Shown here: positions 1-5,046 of the stretch, in pieces | Layout: every line of letters begins with the position of its first letter | Numbering within the stretch: position 1 is the stretch's first letter | Assembly (NCBI GenBank): GCA_023419995.1 | Contig: JAEZXF010000347.1 | Location: 1 to 5,046 of the forward strand | Length of the DNA: 5,046 bases | From: Pseudomonadota bacterium | GTDB taxonomy: Bacteria; Pseudomonadota; Alphaproteobacteria; Rhizobiales; Rhizobiaceae | Direction of reading: 5' to 3' | Translations under genes and position numbers: made by a program | Notes under the pieces: generated by a model | Seen by the model: the letters and a program-made list of their open reading frames with translations, nothing else | The model's database searches: none | Told to the model about the DNA's origin: nothing

Positions 1-273
1 GGGGGTCAGCGCCGCCAGCATGTTCTGGCGCTCGCTGACCCCTTCCGAGCCGGCGACCAGCCGGCAGTAGTCCTGGAAGCTCTCGATGCCGAGGGTCCGC
101 AGCCGCTTGGCCAGCCGCGAGTAGACCAGCGAGGCCTTGCTCTCCGACAGCGCGATGCCCGCGTCGTCGTAGAGCATCCGGGCGATCGCCGTGAAGTCTT
201 CCGTGGTGAAAAGGAACTCGCCCTCGACGAGCGCGCGGCCGCGTCCGTCGCGGGAGCGGGCGGCAGTGGTCAT
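1..273 (-). CDS. cheR: Chemotaxis protein methyltransferase CheR, N-terminal part (runs off left edge)
   Basis: CheR uses S-adenosylmethionine to methylate glutamates on chemoreceptors in the cytoplasm, as part of sensory adaptation. Only the first 91 residues are in the window. They match the CheR N-terminal helical domain: a Phe-rich start ([20 protein letters not shown]), then GI at 39-40, Lys46, and a basic helix with Arg53, Lys56, Arg57 and Arg59, then [13 protein letters not shown]. In the family this basic helix contacts the receptor methylation helices. The SAM-binding domain and the beta-subdomain that binds receptor tails lie beyond the edge. The ATG at 273 overlaps the TGA of cheW in an ATGA arrangement. 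A strong GGAGG (282-278) sits four bases upstream inside cheW, so translational coupling is likely. The family call is firm; intactness of the remainder cannot be judged. Confidence 0.93.
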   Translation of the reverse strand, partial: MTTAARSRDGRGRALVEGEFLFTTEDFTAIARMLYDDAGIALSESKASLVYSRLAKRLRTLGIESFQDYCRLVAGSEGVSERQNMLAALTP

Positions 274-740
274 GCTGCCTCCGCTTCCTGCTCCGGCAGG
301 ATCCGCTCCAGCCCGATCACGCCGATCATCCGGCCGTCGACGGCCACGATGCTGCGCACGAAGGAGCGCACCGCGTCGCTCGCCACGTTCGGCGTCGGCT
401 GCATCATGTCGTCGGTCACGCTGAGGATGTCGCACACCGCGTCCACCAGCAGCCCGACCTCCTGGTTCTCGGTGCGTACGACGATGATGACGTGGCGCGC
501 CTCGGGCACGGTCAGCCCGAAGCCGAGCCGCCCCGACAGGTCGATGATCGGCAGCACCGTGCCGCGCAGGTTGATGACCCCACGCATGAATTTCTGTGCG
601 TGCGGCAGCGGCGTCGCGGGTGTCCAGCCGCGGATCTCGCGCACCGCCATGATGTCCACACAGAATTCCTGCTGGCCGATGCGGAACGCGATCAGCTCGC
701 GCCTCCGGTCGGAAGCCCTTCTGTTGTGTTCCTCGCTCAT
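270..740 (-). CDS. cheW: Chemotaxis coupling protein CheW
   Basis: CheW is a small cytoplasmic adaptor that links the CheA kinase to chemoreceptor tips. The 156-residue product is the usual length of a single CheW domain. It begins with a short charged tail (1-14), then the first beta strands ([15 protein letters not shown], 16-30), VREI (33-36), and the family signature [17 protein letters not shown] (52-68). It continues with [19 protein letters not shown] (84-102) and a terminal region with [15 protein letters not shown] (134-148). There is no fused kinase or receiver domain. The ATG at 740 is preceded by GGGGG six bases upstream, the same arrangement as in the upstream mcp gene. It lies between mcp (176 bases upstream) and cheR (four-base overlap), all on the same strand. 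A CtrA-like box 86-100 bases before the start may give it its own promoter. Confidence 0.96.
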   Translation of the reverse strand: MSEEHNRRASDRRRELIAFRIGQQEFCVDIMAVREIRGWTPATPLPHAQKFMRGVINLRGTVLPIIDLSGRLGFGLTVPEARHVIIVVRTENQEVGLLVDAVCDILSVTDDMMQPTPNVASDAVRSFVRSIVAVDGRMIGVIGLERILPEQEAEAA

Positions 741-746
741 TCCAGT

Positions 747-751
747 CCCCC
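747..751 (-). promoter_or_regulatory. Ribosome binding site of cheW (GGGGG)
   Basis: On the minus strand the bases CTTGGGGG lie with the G run exactly six bases before the cheW ATG. GGGGG can pair with the anti-Shine-Dalgarno CCUCC through one G-U pair. The same eight bases at the same spacing precede the mcp start. Confidence 0.6.
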
Positions 752-825
752 AAGCCTCACGCGTCGTGGCTTTCGTCTCGATGACAACCCCGAACTCCGC
801 ACCCCGTAGGATGAGCCGGGCGCAG

Positions 826-840
826 TTAATTTCGGGTTTA
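826..840 (-). promoter_or_regulatory. Candidate CtrA-like box upstream of cheW
   Basis: On the minus strand the site reads TAAA-N7-TTAA; on the plus strand it reads TTAA-N7-TTTA. It matches seven of the eight fixed bases of the alphaproteobacterial CtrA consensus TTAA-N7-TTAA, with the half nearest the gene perfect. It lies 86-100 bases before the cheW start in an otherwise GC-rich background. CtrA is a known regulator of flagellar and chemotaxis genes in many alphaproteobacteria. Use of this site is inference. Confidence 0.4.
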
Positions 841-900
841 GAAGCGGCCCCGGAAGGCCCGCTCCCGGGTCGTCGCAGGCGCCGCGCTTTTGGCGCGGCG
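841..900 (-). terminator. Tandem GC-rich hairpins between mcp and cheW, possibly a weak terminator
   Basis: Two inverted repeats follow the mcp stop. The first (900-880) is a perfect 8-bp stem, CGCCGCGC/GCGCGGCG, with a five-base loop, but no T run follows it on the minus strand. The second (862-844) is an imperfect stem (GCGGGCC/GGCCGC with one bulged base) followed by TTCTAAA, a very short U-rich tail. Either could partly end or protect the mcp transcript. Neither is a textbook intrinsic terminator, so read-through into cheW and cheR is quite possible. Confidence 0.35.
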
Positions 901-916
901 TCTGCGTGATTGCGGG

Positions 917-2884
917 TCAGAACTCTTCCCAGCCCTCGTCGGCTGGCTGCGCGGCGAGCAGCGCCGCCGCCTGCCCGGAGCCCGACGCGGCCGCCCGCGG
1001 TGCAGAAGCCGCGCGCGGCTGCCCCTGCGGACGCGCCGGCGATGCCGCCGCCTGCCGGCGCGGCGCCTGCCCCGCATCCGCCTGCTGACGCCCGAGACGG
1101 AACTTCGCCACCAGATGCGACAGCTCCTCCGCCTCCTGCGCCAGGTTGTGGCTCGCCGCCGTCGACTCCTCCACCATCGCCGCGTTCTGCTGCGTCACCT
1201 GGTCCATCTGGTTCACCGCCGAGTTCACCTCGCCCAGACCCGTCGACTGCTCCCGCGCCGACGCCGCGATCTCCGTCACCAGCCCGGTGATCTCGCCGAC
1301 CTGCACCACGATCTTCTCCAGCGCCTCGCCCGTCTGCCCGACAAGGTCCACGCCCTGCTCGACCTGCTGCGTCGACGTCGAGATCAGCTCCTTGATCTCC
1401 TTCGCCGCCTCGGCCGAGCGCTGCGCCAGCGCCCGAACCTCGGACGCCACCACCGCGAAGCCCTTGCCCGCCTCGCCGGCCCGCGCCGCCTCGACGCCGG
1501 CGTTCAGCGCCAGCAGGTTGGTCTGGAACGCGATCTCGTCGATCACCCCGATGATCTGGCCGATCTGCTGCGACGACTTCTCGATCTGCGCCATCGCCGC
1601 AACCGCCTGCCGCACCACCTCGCCCGACTTCTCCGCGCCGATCCGCGCCTGGCCCGTCACCTGCGAGGCCTGGTGCGCGCCCTCGGCCGTCTTCTTCACC
1701 GTCGCCGTGATCTGGTCGAGCGCGGCCGCCGTCTCCTCAAGGCTCGCCGCCTGCTGCTCCGTGCGCCGCGACAGGTCGTCCGCCGCCTGGCTGATCTCGC
1801 CCGTGCCGTTGCGCATGCCGCCGATCGCCTCGGCGATCGTCACCATCGTCTCCTGCAGCTGCTCGGCCGTGCGGTTGAAGTCGTCCTTCAGCTGCTGCGC
1901 CTTGGCCGCGAACGGCTCGGTGATGCGATAGGTCAGGTCGCCCGCCGACAGCGCCGAAAGACCCGACGCCAGCGCCGACACCACCGCGTGGTCCTCCGCC
2001 GCCTCGCGCACGCGCTGCTCCTCGTTGCGGGTCCGCTCGCCCTCGGTCGCGGCCCGCGCCTCGCTCGATTCCGCCTCGAGCCGGATCTTCTCGATCGCCG
2101 CCTCCTTGAACACCAGCACCGCCCGCGCCATCTCGCCGATCTCGTCCCCACGCTCCACGGCAGGGACCTCAACCGAGTTGTCCCCGGACGCCAGGCGACC
2201 CATGACGCCAGTCAACGAGTTGACGGGGGTCGCGATCATCCGCGACAGCAGGTAGCCGAGGACGGCCGAGAACAGCACCGCCATGCTGACGCCGACATAG
2301 AGCGCCGTCTCGGTCATGCTGGTCGCGGATTCGCGCAGCTCCGCCGCCTCGGCGGCCTCGGCGCGCTCGTTCTTCTGCAGGTTCGCCAGCGAGTCCTCGA
2401 TCGGCTCCATCAGCGTGTCGGCCTTGCCGCTCTGCCCGACCATCTCCACGGCCTTGAACCTGTTGATCGGGTCGGAAGCCAGCCTGACGCCCTCGTCGAC
2501 GATCTCGCGCTTCCACGCATCCATCTTGGCCGTCAGATCCTTGATGCCGGCGGCGACCGTCGCCTCGTTCGCAAGGCCCGCATTGGCCGCCACCAGTTCG
2601 GCGAGATGGCCGTCGAACGCGGCGCGATGGCTTGTCAGCCGCTCGAGATAGTATTCGTTGTTGGTGAGCAGGAAGCCGCGATAGCTGTTCTCCTGCCGCG
2701 CCAGCCTGAATTCGGCCCGACTGATGATGTCCACCGCATGGTTTGCGGCGGCCTCTGCCCGTGTGGCCTCTTCGAGACGCGTGATGTTCCAGAAAATGAC
2801 GGCGCTCATCGCCAGGATGGTCACGACCACGGCCGCGAAGGCAAGCCCGAGCTTGCGCGAGATGCTGAGATTGTTGAACGACAC
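917..2884 (-). CDS. Methyl-accepting chemotaxis protein with CHASE3-type sensor and C-terminal GWEEF docking tail
   Basis: This 655-residue inner-membrane chemoreceptor senses a stimulus outside the cytoplasm and controls CheA through CheW. Domain order: short cytoplasmic start; membrane helix 13-33; helical periplasmic domain about 35-192, CHASE3-like by length and by [16 protein letters not shown] (68-83); membrane helix 195-215; HAMP about 216-268; charged coiled coil to about 300; a second HAMP-like segment about 302-345; signalling domain about 350-595. The hairpin tip carries the hallmark [22 protein letters not shown] (450-471, split here across a known motif). Likely methylation pairs are Glu383-Glu384 and Glu572-Glu573. 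An Ala/Pro/Gln/Arg-rich linker (598-648) ends in GWEEF, resembling the xWxxF CheR/CheB tether. The start is GTG; the next in-frame ATG falls inside the first membrane helix. The ligand cannot be predicted. Confidence 0.97.
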   Translation of the reverse strand: MSFNNLSISRKLGLAFAAVVVTILAMSAVIFWNITRLEEATRAEAAANHAVDIISRAEFRLARQENSYRGFLLTNNEYYLERLTSHRAAFDGHLAELVAANAGLANEATVAAGIKDLTAKMDAWKREIVDEGVRLASDPINRFKAVEMVGQSGKADTLMEPIEDSLANLQKNERAEAAEAAELRESATSMTETALYVGVSMAVLFSAVLGYLLSRMIATPVNSLTGVMGRLASGDNSVEVPAVERGDEIGEMARAVLVFKEAAIEKIRLEAESSEARAATEGERTRNEEQRVREAAEDHAVVSALASGLSALSAGDLTYRITEPFAAKAQQLKDDFNRTAEQLQETMVTIAEAIGGMRNGTGEISQAADDLSRRTEQQAASLEETAAALDQITATVKKTAEGAHQASQVTGQARIGAEKSGEVVRQAVAAMAQIEKSSQQIGQIIGVIDEIAFQTNLLALNAGVEAARAGEAGKGFAVVASEVRALAQRSAEAAKEIKELISTSTQQVEQGVDLVGQTGEALEKIVVQVGEITGLVTEIAASAREQSTGLGEVNSAVNQMDQVTQQNAAMVEESTAASHNLAQEAEELSHLVAKFRLGRQQADAGQAPRRQAAASPARPQGQPRAASAPRAAASGSGQAAALLAAQPADEGWEEF

Positions 2885-2890
2885 AGTTGA

Positions 2891-2895
2891 CCCCC
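2891..2895 (-). promoter_or_regulatory. Ribosome binding site of mcp supporting the GTG start
   Basis: CTTGGGGG on the minus strand places a G run exactly six bases before GTG (2884-2882). No in-frame ATG exists before codon 26, which is inside the first membrane helix, so the GTG start is strongly preferred. The motif and spacing are identical to those of cheW. Confidence 0.6.
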
Positions 2896-2924
2896 AAGTA
2901 TCGTGCTGCTGACCAGGACGAAAG

Positions 2925-2952
2925 CCCGCCTACACTTCACCCCCAGGGCGGG
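2925..2952 (-). other. Hairpin in the probable mcp leader
   Basis: Six perfect pairs, CCCGCC with GGCGGG, enclose a 16-base loop. On the mcp strand the stem is followed by CTTTCG. It lies 41-68 bases before the GTG start and may be in the untranslated leader. It could be a weak attenuator or a chance GC-rich stem. Confidence 0.25.
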
Positions 2953-2961
2953 AATGGCGTT

Positions 2962-2978
2962 GTCACTCTTCCCGTGAC
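2962..2978. repeat. Short inverted repeat GTCAC-N7-GTGAC
   Basis: A perfect 5-bp inverted repeat with a seven-base spacer lies four bases from the CtrA-like box, on its mcp-proximal side. Its size and position suit a dimeric regulator operator or a small leader hairpin. No specific factor is recognised. Confidence 0.3.
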
Positions 2979-2982
2979 TGAA

Positions 2983-2997
2983 TTAACAACCAGCTAA
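2983..2997 (-). promoter_or_regulatory. Candidate CtrA-like box upstream of mcp
   Basis: On the minus strand this reads TTAG-N7-TTAA, matching seven of the eight fixed bases of the CtrA consensus TTAA-N7-TTAA. The half nearest mcp is perfect. It lies 99-113 bases before the GTG start, close to the distance of the second box from cheW. The regulatory role is inferred from sequence and context only. Confidence 0.4.
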
Positions 2998-3119
2998 TAA
3001 AGACCCTCCCGAACCATAAAAGTTAACTCGAATCCGCCCAAATCGGCCGATATTGTTTCGTTTCCGAATCGGACGTTGCGTAAGCTTGGCCGTTCCTGCC
3101 CCGAACAGGCGATGACATG

Positions 3120-3195
3120 ACCTTGCGGAAGGTTTCGCCGCCCGGTTTCCCGCCGGCCGGCGGAACGCGGCCGGTAAAGGGCGCCTCGCAGCGCC
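3120..3195. repeat. GC-rich palindromic stretch upstream of the diguanylate cyclase
   Basis: Several palindromes are packed together: ACCTT-GCGG-AAGGT (3120-3133), a perfect 14-bp palindrome CCGCCGGCCGGCGG (3150-3163), and GGCGC-N6-GCGCC (about 3180-3195). The stretch has no convincing coding frame. It could be an intergenic repeat of the palindromic kind common in rhizobial genomes, or a structured leader of the downstream mRNA. Only one copy is in the window, so repeat status cannot be shown. Confidence 0.3.
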
Positions 3196-3287
3196 GGTCC
3201 GGCACAAGACTTCCTTCACCAAGCGGCGAGCTATTCCTCCCGGCGGGGCGCGTTCGTGCTAGGGGACGCGTCACTCGGCTGGGGAGC

Positions 3288-3293
3288 GAGGAG
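3288..3293 (+). promoter_or_regulatory. Ribosome binding site GAGGAG deciding a TTG start
   Basis: GAGGAG ends five bases before TTG at 3299, an optimal spacing. The first in-frame ATG lies 21 codons later inside the first membrane helix and lacks such a site. The TTG is therefore taken as the start of the diguanylate cyclase. Confidence 0.75.
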
Positions 3294-3298
3294 ACGTC

Positions 3299-4453
3299 TT
3301 GATCGATCAGGCATCACTTTTCGTTGCCGCGGGCATCTGCGCCGCCGCCCTTTCGCTGACCATGTTCAGCATGTGGATCCACAACCGCGCGGAGCGTTTT
3401 CTCCTCGGCTGGACGCTCGGCCTGGTCCTGCTCGGCACCGGCGTCATCCTCTATTCCGTCATGCCGCCCGACCGCATGGACGTGGTGGCGGCCGCCTTCA
3501 CCATGGAGATCGTCGGCTTCTTCGCCGTCTTCGTCGCCGCGCGGATCTTCACCGGCAAGCCGACGACGCGCCTGCATGTCACGGTCTTCGTCCTCCTCGC
3601 CGTTCCGGTGACGATCCCGATCGCCCTCGGCTACGACGGCGTCGGCATCATCGCCTACAACTTCATCGTCGGCTGCCTGCTGGTGATGACGGCCGCGCAC
3701 TACTGGAGCGTGCGGGCCGAGGGGCCGACCTGCATCGCCCTGATGACCCTGCTCTACAACCTCGCGGCGCTGTCCTTCTTCGCCTGCGGCACCATCCTGC
3801 TGCACGAGCAGCGCTGGGTGCTGCACGCGCGCCCCGACAACTGGGCCGAGCAGTTCAACGCCGTCATGTGCATCGCCGGCATCACCGGCATCGGCGCCCT
3901 CTCCTTCGGGCTGAACCATTCGCGCGCAGCTAGGCGCGCGCGCCTCGAGGCCGAGACCGACGTCCTGACCGGCCTTCTCAACCGGCGCGCCCTGTTCGAC
4001 CGCCTGTCGCGCGAGAATTTCGGCCCCGGCCACGCGGTGATCGCGTTCGACCTCGACCGCTTCAAGTCGATCAACGACCGTCACGGCCACGCGGTCGGCG
4101 ACGACGTGCTGCGCCGCTTCGCCGACGCGGTCCGCCTCAACATCCGCGAGGGCGACCTCGCGGCGCGCACCGGCGGCGAGGAGTTCGTGCTGGTGCTGCG
4201 CGCCGCCTCGCTGCCGCTCGCCACCAGCACGGCCGCGCGCATCCGGGCCCTGTTCGCGGAAAGCCGCGTCGAATCCGCCCGCGGCCGCGTCACGGCGACG
4301 TCGAGCGCCGGCGTCGCGCTCGCCGGCGAGGCCGACGAGGGCTTCGAGGACGTGCTCAACCGCGCCGACACCGCGCTCTACCGCGCCAAGAACGGCGGCC
4401 GCAACCGCGTCACCACCGAGCTGCACCTGAGCGGCCTCAAGGCCGCCGTCTGA
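3299..4453 (+). CDS. Membrane-bound diguanylate cyclase with seven-helix N-terminal domain
   Basis: The enzyme should make the second messenger c-di-GMP from two GTP at the inner face of the membrane. The 384-residue product has seven predicted membrane helices (about 5-26, 33-54, 61-84, 91-110, 113-136, 145-168 and 187-206). An odd number would place the N-terminus outside and the catalytic domain inside. The GGDEF domain (about 215-372) shows DVLTGLLNRR (221-230), metal-binding Asp251 in FDLDRFKSIND, HGHAVGDD (262-269), the active site GGEEF (292-296), and the late motif ADTALYRAKNGGRNR (356-370). An RxxD I-site (Arg283-Asp286) lies exactly five residues before GGEEF, so product inhibition is expected. 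There is no EAL domain. I do not recognise the membrane domain as a named sensor family, and its signal is unknown. The gene is divergent from mcp and starts with TTG. Confidence 0.95.
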   Translation: MIDQASLFVAAGICAAALSLTMFSMWIHNRAERFLLGWTLGLVLLGTGVILYSVMPPDRMDVVAAAFTMEIVGFFAVFVAARIFTGKPTTRLHVTVFVLLAVPVTIPIALGYDGVGIIAYNFIVGCLLVMTAAHYWSVRAEGPTCIALMTLLYNLAALSFFACGTILLHEQRWVLHARPDNWAEQFNAVMCIAGITGIGALSFGLNHSRAARRARLEAETDVLTGLLNRRALFDRLSRENFGPGHAVIAFDLDRFKSINDRHGHAVGDDVLRRFADAVRLNIREGDLAARTGGEEFVLVLRAASLPLATSTAARIRALFAESRVESARGRVTATSSAGVALAGEADEGFEDVLNRADTALYRAKNGGRNRVTTELHLSGLKAAV

Positions 4454-4463
4454 GCCGCGCGGT

Positions 4464-4492
4464 CTTGAAACCGGCCGCCTGAAGGCACATTT
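4464..4492 (+). promoter_or_regulatory. Candidate RpoH (heat-shock) type promoter for cnoX
   Basis: CTTGAAA (4464-4470) matches the heat-shock sigma factor -35 element in full. After 14 bases comes GCACATTT (4485-4492), which fits the -10 form CCCCATNT at five of seven fixed positions. Placement before a chaperone-like gene supports the reading. No expression evidence is available here. Confidence 0.4.
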
Positions 4493-4504
4493 CACCGTCA
4501 CCCA

Positions 4505-4532
4505 CTCGACCTGCCGTCCGCCTCTGCTATGA
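4505..4532 (+). promoter_or_regulatory. Candidate housekeeping promoter for cnoX
   Basis: CTCGAC (4505-4510) and CTATGA (4527-4532) are separated by 16 bases. They match the alphaproteobacterial pattern CTTGAC/CTATAT at five of six and four of six positions. A start just downstream would give a leader of about 30 bases ending in the AGGAGG site (4559-4564). Confidence 0.4.
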
Positions 4533-4569
4533 AAGCTGCGGAACGGTTTCGGTGCGGCAGGAGGCAGCG

Positions 4570-5046
4570 ATGAGCGCGCAGGACAACCCATATGGCGGCG
4601 GCTACGCCGTCCGGTACGGCAGCGACGACGCCGCGACCCCGGCGAACGGCGCCGACGGCGCCCTCGTCAAGGACACCACCACCGCGACCTTCGCCGCCGA
4701 CGTGATCCAGGAATCGCGCCGCCAGCCCGTGCTCGTCGACTTCTGGGCGCCCTGGTGCGGCCCGTGCAAGCAGCTCGCCCCGGCGCTGGAGAAGGCGGTC
4801 GCCGAGGCCGGCGGCCGCGTCAGGCTTGTCAAGATGAACATCGACGACCACCCGGCGATCGCCGGCCAGCTCGGCATCCAGTCGATCCCGGCCGTGATCG
4901 CCTTCGTCGACGGCCAGCCGGTCGACGGCTTCATGGGCGCGATCCCGGAAAGCAAGATCCGCGAGTTCATCGACAAGGTCTCCGGCCCCGGCGACGCCGG
5001 GGAGGCGATCGCCGAGGCGCTGGCGGCCGCGGCCGACCTGCGCGCC
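4570..5046 (+). CDS. cnoX: CnoX-like chaperedoxin, thioredoxin domain plus start of a TPR region (runs off right edge)
   Basis: This cytoplasmic protein family (CnoX, formerly YbbN) combines a thioredoxin fold with C-terminal TPR-like repeats. It protects unfolding proteins from aggregation and over-oxidation. The visible 159 residues have a Gly/Ala/Asp-rich N-terminal extension (1-30), then a thioredoxin domain (about 32-138) with LVDFWAPWCGPCKQLAP (55-71), active-site Cys63 and Cys66, and the cis-proline loop SIPA with Pro107. After residue 138, an Ala/Glu-rich helical segment (AGEAIAEALAAAADLRA) begins the presumed repeat region. The canonical CGPC predicts true redox activity, as in Caulobacter CnoX and unlike the E. 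coli protein. AGGAGG lies five bases before the ATG. A plain thioredoxin is less likely because the frame continues about 20 residues past the domain without a stop. No signal peptide is seen. Confidence 0.88.
   Translation, partial: MSAQDNPYGGGYAVRYGSDDAATPANGADGALVKDTTTATFAADVIQESRRQPVLVDFWAPWCGPCKQLAPALEKAVAEAGGRVRLVKMNIDDHPAIAGQLGIQSIPAVIAFVDGQPVDGFMGAIPESKIREFIDKVSGPGDAGEAIAEALAAAADLRA

Larger units (their letters stand above)
2885..3298. other. Divergent intergenic region between mcp and the diguanylate cyclase
   Basis: These 414 bases contain no convincing gene. The mcp-proximal half includes the only AT-rich stretch of the window (about 2980-3060), which is the likely promoter zone. 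It holds a CtrA-like box, a 10-bp palindrome ATCGGCCGAT (3042-3051) and a short inverted repeat TCCGA-A-TCGGA (3062-3072). The cyclase-proximal half (about 3110-3298) is GC-rich with several small palindromes. I cannot place a confident -35/-10 pair for either gene. Confidence 0.8.

Noticed and set aside
890..2890. A 666-codon open frame on the plus strand opposite mcp
   Set aside because: It is almost fully antisense to a clear chemoreceptor. Its translation is Arg/Leu/His-rich low complexity, as expected from the complement of GC-rich codons.
2025..2897. Other long alternative frames inside mcp on both strands
   Set aside because: They are shadows of the GC-rich coding sequence, with no motif support.
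3023..3274. Minus-strand frames of 79 and 83 codons upstream of mcp
   Set aside because: They overlap each other in different frames, cover the probable mcp promoter and encode no recognisable motif.
3117..3302. A 61-codon plus-strand frame in the intergenic region
   Set aside because: It has a weak ribosome site and low-complexity composition, overlaps palindromic sequence, and shows no recognisable domain.
4454..4569. A terminator after the diguanylate cyclase
   Set aside because: Only a 4-bp stem (CGGT/ACCG) is present, and it is not followed by a T run. It overlaps the better-supported promoter motif.
3314..4591. A 425-codon open frame on the minus strand opposite the diguanylate cyclase
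   Set aside because: It is antisense to a gene with a complete set of GGDEF motifs. The product is Gly/Ala/Asp/Arg-rich without domains and lacks independent support.
1..5046. Mobile elements, tRNA or rRNA genes, CRISPR arrays, toxin-antitoxin or defence genes
   Set aside because: No transposase, integrase, direct-repeat array, tRNA-like fold or defence domain is visible. All coding space is explained by chemotaxis, c-di-GMP and chaperedoxin genes.

Overview
The window is a GC-rich piece of bacterial chromosome. Its base composition, the alphaproteobacterial form of the receptor tip ([11 protein letters not shown]) and two near-consensus CtrA-type boxes point to an alphaproteobacterium, probably of the order Hyphomicrobiales (Rhizobiales). 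The sequence alone does not allow a genus to be named.

Left part (1-2884, minus strand): three chemotaxis genes read right to left. A membrane chemoreceptor (mcp, 2884-917, GTG start) is followed after 176 bases by cheW (740-270). cheW overlaps the start of cheR (273 to beyond the left edge) by the four bases ATGA. The receptor has a CHASE3-type periplasmic sensor, HAMP segments, a canonical signalling hairpin and a C-terminal GWEEF tail on a flexible linker. Such tails are known CheR/CheB docking sites, and a cheR gene lies two genes downstream. Receptor, coupling protein and adaptation methyltransferase therefore look like one functional set. The rest of the cluster (cheA, cheY, cheB) is not in view and would be expected to the left.

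Middle (2885-3298): a 414-base divergent intergenic region. It holds the probable mcp promoter and leader, with a CtrA-like box and small hairpins, and a GC-rich palindromic stretch before the next gene.

Right part (plus strand): a diguanylate cyclase with seven predicted membrane helices and an intact GGEEF site and I-site (3299-4453, TTG start). After 116 bases comes the start of a cnoX-like thioredoxin-fold chaperedoxin (4570 to beyond the right edge). Two candidate promoters, one RpoH-like and one housekeeping-like, lie in front of cnoX.

Taken together, a chemoreceptor cluster and a c-di-GMP synthase are divergently transcribed from one intergenic region, which fits motile/sessile control. 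The cnoX gene looks like an independent protein-homeostasis unit. All five genes belong to known families and I see no clearly new biological system. The most notable signals are the paired CtrA-like boxes, the shared CTTGGGGG initiation element, the receptor's docking tail, and the cyclase's membrane sensor domain, which I do not recognise.
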